DNA of 64,000 nucleotides. It comes from Ruegeria arenilitoris. Lineage in GTDB: Bacteria > Pseudomonadota > Alphaproteobacteria > Rhodobacterales > Rhodobacteraceae. Under the pieces are notes generated by a model. It was not told the origin of the DNA. It saw only the letters and a list, made by a program, of their open reading frames with translations, and made no database searches. The stretch lies in the NCBI RefSeq assembly GCF_013035315.1, contig NZ_WQHP01000007.1:124001-188000 (forward strand). The letters run 5' to 3'. Position numbers and translations under genes: made by a program. Positions 8,576 through 16,042 of this stretch are shown one piece after another (position 1 is the stretch's first letter; every line of letters starts with the position of its first letter).

Positions 8576-9793
8576 ATGACCTATTACGACGCACTCGAAA
8601 CCCGATCAGCCGATGAACGTGCCGCCGATCAGGCGCAGGCGCTGCGCACTCAGATCAGCCGTGCCCTATCCGCCCCCGGGTTTGCGGCGCATCTGGCCGG
8701 TGCGGATACGGATGCCGTGACCTCTGCCGACGATCTGGTCAGACTTCCGGTTCTGCGTAAGTCAGACCTGGCCAAAGCGCAGGCATCGCGCCCGCCCTTT
8801 GGCGGTTTTACGGTTAAACCGGCGCGACACTTTCATCACGTGTTCCAGTCCCCCGGTCCGATCTACGAACCGGGCAGCACGGATCACGACTGGTGGCGCA
8901 TGGGGCGGTTTCTGAACGCGGCGGGCGTAGGCCCGGGTGATATCGTTCAGAACTGTTTCGGCTACCACCTGACGCCAGCCGGCATGATCTTTGAAAATGG
9001 TGCGCGGGCCGTTGGTGCAGCGGTGCTGCCAGCTGGCACCGGACAGACCGAGTTGCAGGTGACTGCGGCGCGGGACGTCGGGTGTACCGCTTATGCGGGC
9101 ACGCCGGATTACCTGAAAGTCATTCTGGACAAAGCCGATGAGATGGGCGTGGCCCTAGAATTCTCAAAAGCTGTCGTCGGTGGCGGGGCACTGTTCCCGT
9201 CCCTGCGTCAGGACTATGCCGACCGGGGCATTTCCTGCCTGCAGTGTTATGCCACGGCCGATCTGGGCAACATTGCCTATGAAAGCGCCGCGATGGAGGG
9301 GATGATCATTGATGAGCACGTCATCGTCGAGATCGTCACTCCGGGCACCGGAACACCGGTGGCACCCGGAGAAGTGGGTGAGGTTGTGGTAACCTCTCTG
9401 AATCCTGATTACCCGCTGATCCGCTTTGCCACTGGTGACCTGTCCGCGATCATGCCGGGTGTTTCCCCTTGCGGTCGCACCAACCTGCGGATCAAGGGCT
9501 GGATGGGCCGTGCGGACCAGACCACCAAGATCAAAGGCATGTTCGTGCGACCGGAACAGGTCGCGGCCCTTGTCGACAAACATGACGAGATCGTCAAAGC
9601 CCGCGTCATCGCTGCCCGTCAGGGCGAGATGGACACCATGACCGTTCAGATCGAAAGCGCAGGGGGGGACGACATGGCCTACGCCAGGTCCGTCGTCGAG
9701 GTCCTGAAGCTGAAAGGCGCGATCGAGGTGGTTGCCCCCGGATCGCTACCCAAAGACGGTTTGGTGATTGAGGATCAGCGCGTCTACGAATGA
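8576..9793 (+). CDS. Phenylacetate-CoA-ligase-like adenylate-forming enzyme (PaaK family)
   Basis: About 405 residues, resembling the PaaK/COG1541 branch of the adenylate-forming superfamily. Visible features are YATADLG where PaaK has its central Y-x-T/S motif, RFATGDLS, and GRADQTTKIKGMFVRPEQ near the C-terminal hinge. The ATG at 8576 has GGAGGA 7 nt upstream; longer in-frame starts overlap livF and look unused. It lies last in the liv-type locus, so this operon carries two different CoA ligases. The likely role is CoA activation of an aryl or short carboxylic acid imported by the transporter. Substrate not determinable here. Confidence 0.8.
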   Translation: MTYYDALETRSADERAADQAQALRTQISRALSAPGFAAHLAGADTDAVTSADDLVRLPVLRKSDLAKAQASRPPFGGFTVKPARHFHHVFQSPGPIYEPGSTDHDWWRMGRFLNAAGVGPGDIVQNCFGYHLTPAGMIFENGARAVGAAVLPAGTGQTELQVTAARDVGCTAYAGTPDYLKVILDKADEMGVALEFSKAVVGGGALFPSLRQDYADRGISCLQCYATADLGNIAYESAAMEGMIIDEHVIVEIVTPGTGTPVAPGEVGEVVVTSLNPDYPLIRFATGDLSAIMPGVSPCGRTNLRIKGWMGRADQTTKIKGMFVRPEQVAALVDKHDEIVKARVIAARQGEMDTMTVQIESAGGDDMAYARSVVEVLKLKGAIEVVAPGSLPKDGLVIEDQRVYE

Positions 9794-9805
9794 TCACAAA
9801 GCCCG

Positions 9806-9834
9806 TCTGCGGCAGTATGTGCCGCAGATTTGTT
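9806..9834 (+). terminator. Intrinsic terminator closing the liv-type operon
   Basis: A perfect 9-bp stem, TCTGCGGCA (9806-9814) with TGCCGCAGA (9820-9828), has a 5-nt loop and is followed by TTTGTT. It lies 13 bp after the CoA-ligase stop. It separates this operon from the iron-permease gene. Confidence 0.75.
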
Positions 9835-9913
9835 CCCCTGCAGACTGGTGTTTCTTAGCATTTTGGTCGATTAAAGGCTAATCAACAGCCAACGCCAGTC
9901 ACAACCCGGGTCC

Positions 9914-11578
9914 ATGGCCGAAATCGACTATTCAGAACACGGAACGCGCAATCGCGGCGTGCTGGGCACGCGATTGGTGGCCACGGTGGCCTACCTTGTT
10001 GCTGCCGCCTGTCTGCTGCCGATGGTTGCCGTTGTTCTGGCTGCTGTGACGGGTGGGACAGATACAGTCTCGCATTTGTTAGAGACGGTTTTGCCAGGCT
10101 ATGCGCTGACAACCGTCATTCTGGTGGTTCTGGTGGCCGCTGGCACGTTTTCAATCGGTGTGGGCGCGGCTTGGCTGGTGACGATGACCCGGTTTCCGGG
10201 CGTACGCTTTCTGGAAATCGCGCTGGTCCTGCCGCTGGCCTTCCCGGCCTATGTGCTGGCCTATGCCTACACGTTCATTCTGGACCATCCGGGAATCGTG
10301 CAAACCACGCTAAGGCAGGTCACCGGCTGGGGCCCGCGGGACTATTGGTTCCCCGAAATCCGCTCGACCGAGGGCGCGGCGGTGATGCTGATCCTCGTGC
10401 TGTATCCCTATGTCTATCTGCTGGCCCGTGCTGCGTTTCTGCAGCAAAGTGCCACCGCCTTTCTGGCAGCCCGGGCGCTGGGCAAAAGCCCGTGGCTAGC
10501 GTTTTGGCATGTGTCGCTGCCAATGGCGCGCCCGGCTATTGCGGGCGGTGTCTTGTTGGCGATCATGGAGACGATCGCCGATTTTGGCACGGTGGCCTAT
10601 TTCGGCGTTCAGACTTTTGCTACGGGTATCTACACCAGTTGGTTCTCGATCGGCGACCGCGCCGCCGCTGCGCAGCTGGCATTGTGCCTGTTGGGGTTCG
10701 CTCTGGTAATGGCCGTGGCCGAACGGATGCAGCGTGGCAAAGCGAAATACTATCAGGCGGGCAAAAGCCATGCCTCTCTGCCGTCGGCGCAGTTGAAAGG
10801 TTGGCAGTCCGTGGCGGCCTTTACCCTATGCGCCATTCCGGTGATGCTTGGGTTCCTGCTGCCGGTTTTCATCCTGATTCAAATGGGTCTGACTTCGGAA
10901 CAGAACCTGCTGTCGCGGCGCTATATCGGGTTCATCCAGAACTCACTGACACTGGCCGGGGTGGCGGCGGTCGTCACCGTCTGCGCGGCAATCTGTGTGG
11001 GGTTCTTCCAACGCCTGCGTCCGGGGCGCGGGTCGTCCAGCGCGGGTTATCTGGCGCGGTTGGGCTACGCCGTGCCGGGTGGCGTGATTGCCGTCGGATT
11101 GATGGTGCCCTTCGCCAGATTCGACAACGCATTGGATGCGTGGATGCGCGAGACGTTTGATGTCTCAACAGGGCTGCTGGTCACCGGGTCGATCTGGTTG
11201 TTGGTGGCGGCATACATGGTGCGCTTTCTGGCTGCTGCGCTCAGCGCATATGAGGGGGGTCAAAGCACCGTGCATGCCAACATGGATGCCGCATCCCGGT
11301 CTTTGGGCCAATCACCGTTGGGCACGCTGCGCCGGGTGCACCTTCCGATCCTGACGCCTTCGCTGCTTACGGCCCTGCTGATCGTTTTTGTCGACGTGAT
11401 GAAAGAGCTGCCGGCGACCCTGATCATGCGGCCTTTCAACTTTGATACATTGGCGGTTCAGGCCTATCGTTTGGCCTCGGATGAGCGGTTAGAGGGGGCC
11501 GCTGTGCCGTCTCTGGTGATCCTTGCTGTCGGGCTTTTGCCGGTGATTCTGATCTGTCGACAGGTCGGGCGGCGCTAG
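9914..11578 (+). CDS. Ferric iron-type ABC transporter permease (FbpB-like, two fused permease halves)
   Basis: A 554-residue inner-membrane protein with about 12 hydrophobic segments. It carries two cytoplasmic EAA-type loops, ARALGKSPWLAFWHVSLP near residue 190 and SRSLGQSPLGTLRRVHLP near residue 470, one per half. This fused layout is typical of FbpB/SfuB/AfuB permeases for Fe3+ (and the related ThiP). No binding protein or ATPase gene is adjacent, so its partners must be encoded elsewhere. I saw no convincing Fur box in the 9,835-9,913 gap. Confidence 0.82.
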   Translation: MAEIDYSEHGTRNRGVLGTRLVATVAYLVAAACLLPMVAVVLAAVTGGTDTVSHLLETVLPGYALTTVILVVLVAAGTFSIGVGAAWLVTMTRFPGVRFLEIALVLPLAFPAYVLAYAYTFILDHPGIVQTTLRQVTGWGPRDYWFPEIRSTEGAAVMLILVLYPYVYLLARAAFLQQSATAFLAARALGKSPWLAFWHVSLPMARPAIAGGVLLAIMETIADFGTVAYFGVQTFATGIYTSWFSIGDRAAAAQLALCLLGFALVMAVAERMQRGKAKYYQAGKSHASLPSAQLKGWQSVAAFTLCAIPVMLGFLLPVFILIQMGLTSEQNLLSRRYIGFIQNSLTLAGVAAVVTVCAAICVGFFQRLRPGRGSSSAGYLARLGYAVPGGVIAVGLMVPFARFDNALDAWMRETFDVSTGLLVTGSIWLLVAAYMVRFLAAALSAYEGGQSTVHANMDAASRSLGQSPLGTLRRVHLPILTPSLLTALLIVFVDVMKELPATLIMRPFNFDTLAVQAYRLASDERLEGAAVPSLVILAVGLLPVILICRQVGRR

Positions 11579-11655
11579 CGCGCAGCGATCCAAAAATACC
11601 ACACCCAAAACGCGGCAGGCTTGATTCAAACGCGATTTCCGGCAAGGCTGAAGGT

Positions 11656-12006
11656 ATGAACATGCAGCCTCCCAGCCGGTTTTCTGCAAACTCGGCCCAG
11701 ATGCCCGTCGCGTTCGACCGGCGCGAGATGTCCCATATCCTGTCCGTGTACGGACGGATGGTCGCCGCCGGAGAATGGCGTGATTATGGCATTTCCAACC
11801 TGCGCGACATGGCAGTGTTTTCCATCTTTCGACGCACCGCAGAGCATCCGATCTATCGGGTCGAAAAACACCCGCGCCTGCGATCAAGGCAAGGGATGTA
11901 TTCGGTGGTCGGCATGGATGGGCGCATCCTGAAGCGTGGACACGACCTGCGCACCGTGCTGCGGGTGCTGGAGCGCAAACTGATCCGGTCCGTTGACCTT
12001 GATTAG
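11656..12006 (+). CDS. DUF2794 family protein
   Basis: A 116-residue protein that matches, by recall, the alphaproteobacterial DUF2794 family. Key stretches are FDRREMSHILSVYGRMVAAGEW, then YRVEKHPRLRSRQG and a C-terminal RTVLRVLERK. It is soluble, with no signal peptide and no known catalytic motif. The function of the family is unknown. It converges with the NlpC/P60 gene, whose stop overlaps its own end by a few bases. Confidence 0.75.
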   Translation: MNMQPPSRFSANSAQMPVAFDRREMSHILSVYGRMVAAGEWRDYGISNLRDMAVFSIFRRTAEHPIYRVEKHPRLRSRQGMYSVVGMDGRILKRGHDLRTVLRVLERKLIRSVDLD

Positions 12007-12740
12007 AGCCTTTTGTGGGCCGTCACAGGCCCATCACCCTGTTCCAGGATCCGTGTAATCGCCTGATCCATCGGCTCGAACGTCACATCCATGTGGTAGG
12101 CGTTGGCGTGCAGCAGCATGTTGTCGCCATAGACCCAGGCCACGTGGCCCTTCCAGAACAACAGATCGCCGCGTTTTGGCTCGGTCCCTGCGGGCAGTGC
12201 CTCTCCCAACGTACGCTCCTGGTCGCCGCTGTCTCCGGGGCAGGGAATGCCGCATGCCAGTAACCCGGCCTGCACCAGACCCGAGCAATCGATGCCGAAC
12301 CGGCTGTTGCCGCCCCAAAGGTAGGGAGTACCCAGAAACAGTTCGGCCACAGCGACCGGATCGGTCAGGCGTGTTTCCGTCAGTTTGGCGTGTATGGCCG
12401 GGATGAAGCCCAGCTCGGTTTCAAGAAACCGACCTTGTTCCGACAAAACTTGCACCCGGCTGCCGAAGCTCAGCGACACTCGGTCCGGGCTTTTCATATC
12501 CGGTTTGGCATAGGCATGAGTCGCGGGCGCAGTGATCCAGTGTGTTGCGGGTACCTCGGGCACCAGTTGATCCGAGGCAACCCATCCGGGATAGCCGTCC
12601 TTGTCCGAGATCAGTCGGCTCCAACCGTTGGCTTCTTCGGCGACATCGACTGTATCCCCGAACAATAACTGCCGGTCTCGCGGGCCATTCGGGCTGCGTA
12701 GCAGGTCGACGACCGGCGCTATGACGCGTGCGCGGGTCAC
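12003..12740 (-). CDS. NlpC/P60 (C40) peptidase with SH3-like N-terminus
   Basis: A 245-residue protein. The N-terminal ~115 residues look like bacterial SH3 modules (VVDLLRSP, GWVASDQLV, LETELGFIPAIH). The C-terminal NlpC/P60 domain has the catalytic Cys in GIDCSGLVQ (near residue 150) and the His in KGHVAWVYG (near residue 198). Such enzymes cut gamma-D-Glu-meso-DAP bonds of murein peptides. There is no obvious signal peptide, so it probably acts in the cytoplasm on recycled muropeptides. Its ATG overlaps the stop of the M17 aminopeptidase gene by 4 nt, suggesting the two cooperate. Confidence 0.85.
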   Translation of the reverse strand: MTRARVIAPVVDLLRSPNGPRDRQLLFGDTVDVAEEANGWSRLISDKDGYPGWVASDQLVPEVPATHWITAPATHAYAKPDMKSPDRVSLSFGSRVQVLSEQGRFLETELGFIPAIHAKLTETRLTDPVAVAELFLGTPYLWGGNSRFGIDCSGLVQAGLLACGIPCPGDSGDQERTLGEALPAGTEPKRGDLLFWKGHVAWVYGDNMLLHANAYHMDVTFEPMDQAITRILEQGDGPVTAHKRL

Positions 12741-14119
12741 AGGCCCAAAATCTCAGGCAGGGCGGTCAGCAAGGCGCGCGGCCCCTGGCCGAGGCCACCT
12801 TTGCTGCGACCGGGGGCTTTGCCCGGCTGCCAGGAATAGATGTCGAAATGAATATAGCGGCTGTCGCCCGCAAAGCGCCGCAGGAACAAGGCAGCCGTGA
12901 TCGAGCCTGCGAATGCGCCTGCAGGTGCGTTGTCCAGATCGGCAATGCCGGGCTCGATCATAGACTCGTAAGGCTCGTGGAAAGGCATCCGCCAGACTGG
13001 ATCCGCAGCTTGCGCGGCGGCGTTGGCCAGCGCGTTGGCCGCAGTATCATCGTCGGTGTAGAAGGGGGCAAGATCGGAGCCAACCGCCACCCGCGCGGCA
13101 CCCGTCAGCGTCGCCATCGAGATGATAAGGTCAGGCTCACCCTCATCCGCCAGGGCCAGGGCGTCTGCCAGCACCAGCCTTCCTTCGGCGTCGGTGTTAT
13201 TGATCTCGACCGTCAGTCCTTTGCGCGAGGTCAGAATATCCCCCGGGCGGAATGCATTACCAGAAACCGAGTTCTCGACGGCTGGGATCAGAACGCGCAG
13301 CTGCACGGGCAGTTTCAAGGCCATGATCATACGGGCCAGACCAAGCACATTGGCCGCGCCGCCCATGTCTTTCTTCATCAGGGCCATCGAATTTCCCGGT
13401 TTCAGATTCAGCCCGCCGGTGTCAAAGCAAACTCCTTTTCCAACCAGTGTTAGCTTGGGGCCAGAGTTGCCCCATGTCATCTCGATCAGACGCGGAGCTT
13501 GCGCCGCGGCGCGTCCGACCGTGTGGATCATCGGGAAGTTCTGCTCCAACAGCGCATCGCCCAGAATGGTGTTGCACGTCGCTCCAAATTCCTGGGTTAA
13601 ATTCTCAGCTGCGGCCTGCAACTGGCCAGGCCCCATATCCGAGGCCGGTGTGTTGACCAGATCACGGATCAGCGCCTCGGCATTGGCCAGAACCTCGATT
13701 CGCGCAGCATCCACGCCTTCGGGCGCGACCAGACGTGCTTTGGCGGGTGATTGGTTGGCATAGCGATCAAAGGCATATCCTGTGAGCAACCAGCCCAGAC
13801 ACTCGGTGCTCAGCACATCTGACGGTACGCCCGATGCAATGTGATAGTGGCCCTTTGGCAAGACCTCGGCGGCGGCGGCCAATGGGAAGCGTTTGCGCGC
13901 CCGGCTACTGCTTTTGCCATAACCTGCAAGGGCCAACTGCGGTGCGCCGTCTGGTCCCGGAATCAGCAAGACCTTACCCATCGCCCCGGTAAAGCCGCTG
14001 GCTTCGACCCATTGCGCGATCTGTTCAGGCTGATCTTTCAGCCAATCGTCCAGATCGGGTTGCGCAATAACGTGCAGCGGCAGCGACGGTTCGGATGGCG
14101 GTGCGAAGGACAGGGTCAT
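12737..14119 (-). CDS. M17 leucyl aminopeptidase family protein
   Basis: About 460 residues, cytosolic metallo-aminopeptidase of the PepA/LAP family. Visible are the metal-binding stretch VGKGVCFDTGGLNLKP and the signature NNTDAEGRLVLADAL. The N-terminal domain is shorter and more divergent than in E. coli PepA. Of two close ATG codons I prefer 14119, which has GAG 6 nt upstream; 14125 is the alternative. Coupling to the NlpC/P60 gene points to breakdown of murein-derived peptides. That role is inferred. Confidence 0.87.
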   Translation of the reverse strand: MTLSFAPPSEPSLPLHVIAQPDLDDWLKDQPEQIAQWVEASGFTGAMGKVLLIPGPDGAPQLALAGYGKSSSRARKRFPLAAAAEVLPKGHYHIASGVPSDVLSTECLGWLLTGYAFDRYANQSPAKARLVAPEGVDAARIEVLANAEALIRDLVNTPASDMGPGQLQAAAENLTQEFGATCNTILGDALLEQNFPMIHTVGRAAAQAPRLIEMTWGNSGPKLTLVGKGVCFDTGGLNLKPGNSMALMKKDMGGAANVLGLARMIMALKLPVQLRVLIPAVENSVSGNAFRPGDILTSRKGLTVEINNTDAEGRLVLADALALADEGEPDLIISMATLTGAARVAVGSDLAPFYTDDDTAANALANAAAQAADPVWRMPFHEPYESMIEPGIADLDNAPAGAFAGSITAALFLRRFAGDSRYIHFDIYSWQPGKAPGRSKGGLGQGPRALLTALPEILGL

Positions 14120-14182
14120 GGGCATCTCTGCTGGTTCGATTTGCGCCCAGCCTAGCCGCCCACGATCCGTCCGCAAGCCCTG

Positions 14183-14572
14183 TCAGACCGAAAGATCCTG
14201 CTGGTCCCAGATCACGGTCAGCGACTTTTCACCGACCCGGATCAGGCGCGATAGGGTGGCACCGGTGGCCACCGCGTCCCCGGCATCGACGCATCGCGCC
14301 ACGTCGCCAGCCACCCGGGCCAGCGCGGTCATACCGATCTGTTCAGCAATGGCCACCAGCGAGCGCGCGCATTTGCGCAATCCGATCCAGTCTCGCTGGC
14401 GCCAGAACCGTTCACAGTTTGACAGGCGCACAGCCAGTTCCTCGACCGTGCGGCACAGAACATCCAGAGCGTTCTTGTCGCCCAGTTGGTTATACAATCC
14501 ATTCAACCGGTCGGAATCCAGCCGCACAGTTTCCTTGTGTTCAAGCGTGATGATCTTATCCACCTTATTCAC
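14183..14572 (-). CDS. HPt-like helical protein lacking the phospho-acceptor histidine
   Basis: A 129-residue all-helical protein with a GTG start. The region RDWIGLRKCARSLVAIAEQIGM resembles the HPt phosphotransfer helix (HxLKGSAxxxG) in spacing, but Cys-Ala occupies the place of the histidine. I recognise no other domain. It could be a pseudo-HPt or an unrelated four-helix bundle. It is transcribed away from the carbonic anhydrase gene and lies just downstream of nothing else on its strand. Family assignment is tentative. Confidence 0.6.
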   Translation of the reverse strand: MNKVDKIITLEHKETVRLDSDRLNGLYNQLGDKNALDVLCRTVEELAVRLSNCERFWRQRDWIGLRKCARSLVAIAEQIGMTALARVAGDVARCVDAGDAVATGATLSRLIRVGEKSLTVIWDQQDLSV

Positions 14573-14716
14573 CCCAAAATTCTATGCCCCCACGGCATAG
14601 GCGGAGAGTGGCAGTAAATCCCTTTGCAAAACCTTGCGCTGTTTCAGGAAAATGGGTCGAATTTTCCGCGAATTCAGGGTACAGCAACCGATAACGATAA
14701 GAATTGGGACTTGATA

Positions 14717-15367
14717 ATGGACTTAGCCAAGCCACTGCCGGCCTATCTGGTCAAGCGCTACCACGGTTGGAAAGCCACAACTTACACGGAAAATCAATTC
14801 TGGTATCGCCGGCTGGCAACCGAAGGGCAACGTCCCCGCGCGATGGTGATTTCGTGCTGCGACAGCCGGGTCCATGTGACCTCGATCTTCGGCGCGGATC
14901 AGGGTGAGTTCTTCATTCACCGCAATATTGCCAATCTGGTTCCGCCTTATGCGCCGGATGGCGATCACCATGGCACCAGCGCGGCTATCGAATATGCCGT
15001 CACAGCGCTGAAGGTTGCGCATTTGATCGTTCTGGGCCACTCGCAGTGTGGCGGTGTTCAGGGCTGTATCGACATGTGTAAAGGCCATGCCCCTCATCTG
15101 GAAGCCAAAGAGAGCTTTGTGGGTCGCTGGATGGACATTCTAAAGCCGAAATACGAATTGGTTGCCGATGTTGAAGACAGTGTCGAACAAGCGCGTCAGT
15201 TCGAACGGCAGGCCGTCGTTGCTTCGCTGGAAAACCTGATGACCTTCCCGTTCGTGTCCTCTGCAGTCGAAAGCGGAGCGCTCAGCCTGCACGGCCTGTG
15301 GACGGATATCGGTGAAGGTGGGTTGCAGTGCTATGACCCCAACGAAAAGAAATTTGTAGCCGTTTAA
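14717..15367 (+). CDS. Beta-class carbonic anhydrase
   Basis: A 216-residue zinc enzyme that interconverts CO2 and bicarbonate. Zinc ligands are visible: Cys47 in CCDSR with Asp49 and Arg51 as the catalytic dyad, and His108 and Cys111 in GHSQCGG. The ATG at 14717 starts MDLAKPLPAYL, the usual N-terminus in this group; the open frame extends upstream but that part looks non-coding. A clear terminator follows. Confidence 0.93.
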   Translation: MDLAKPLPAYLVKRYHGWKATTYTENQFWYRRLATEGQRPRAMVISCCDSRVHVTSIFGADQGEFFIHRNIANLVPPYAPDGDHHGTSAAIEYAVTALKVAHLIVLGHSQCGGVQGCIDMCKGHAPHLEAKESFVGRWMDILKPKYELVADVEDSVEQARQFERQAVVASLENLMTFPFVSSAVESGALSLHGLWTDIGEGGLQCYDPNEKKFVAV

Positions 15368-15392
15368 CCGGTTCACAAGCTGAAGACATTCG

Positions 15393-15431
15393 AATGGCGC
15401 GGATCAGGCCTCTGATTTTGCGCCATTTTTT
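15393..15431 (+). terminator. Intrinsic terminator after the carbonic anhydrase gene
   Basis: Stem AATGGCGC (15393-15400) with GCGCCATT (15420-15427), and a nested ATCAG/CTGAT inner stem. A run of T continues through 15431. Confidence 0.8.
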
Positions 15432-15470
15432 GATATGATCGGCGCATATTCTTCGGATCAGGAGCGTATC

Positions 15471-16007
15471 ATGCGATTCATTAAACGTGTTCTTGTCAGT
15501 CTGATTGTTCTTATTCTTGTTTTGGTTGGCGTGTCCTATCTGCTGCCCGGTAAGGCCGAATTGTCACGCAGCATCACGATCAACGCGCCCGCCAGCGCGA
15601 TCTTTCCCTACGTGAATTCCATGCAGGAGACCGAGCAATGGTCGCCTTGGTTGTCGCGTGACCCGGAAACGCAACTGTCCTATAGCGGGCCGGAAGCGGG
15701 TGTAGGCAACACACTCAACTGGGCCTCGGATCACCCGCAAGTCGGCTCGGGCTCGCAGGAGATCGTGGAAAGCATCCCGGACCAGACCGTCAAAACAGCT
15801 CTGGATTTTGGTCCGATGGGGACGGCCTCAGCCTCGTTTGACCTGACACCCGAGGGGGATCAAACCCAGGTGACCTGGGGGTTCGAAAGCGATCTGGGTA
15901 TGAACCCCATTTCGCGCTGGATGGGTTTGATGATGGATGAATGGGTCGGCGGTGACTATGAACGCGGACTGACCAACTTGAAAGTTCTGGTCGAGGGGAA
16001 GGGGTAG
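15471..16007 (+). CDS. Membrane-anchored SRPBCC (START-like) family protein
   Basis: A 178-residue protein. One N-terminal hydrophobic segment (about residues 5-24) is followed by a polyketide-cyclase/SRPBCC-like domain: INAPASAIFPYVNSMQ, then TQVTWGFESD, and a final helix with a GGDYERGLTNLK motif. This fold binds small hydrophobic ligands; the ligand is unknown. ATG 15471 has AGGAG about 7 nt upstream. The gene converges with the sterol desaturase fusion gene. Confidence 0.8.
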   Translation: MRFIKRVLVSLIVLILVLVGVSYLLPGKAELSRSITINAPASAIFPYVNSMQETEQWSPWLSRDPETQLSYSGPEAGVGNTLNWASDHPQVGSGSQEIVESIPDQTVKTALDFGPMGTASASFDLTPEGDQTQVTWGFESDLGMNPISRWMGLMMDEWVGGDYERGLTNLKVLVEGKG

Positions 16008-16042
16008 CTTGAGCGTGATCATAGCGCGGGCATTCATTGTCG

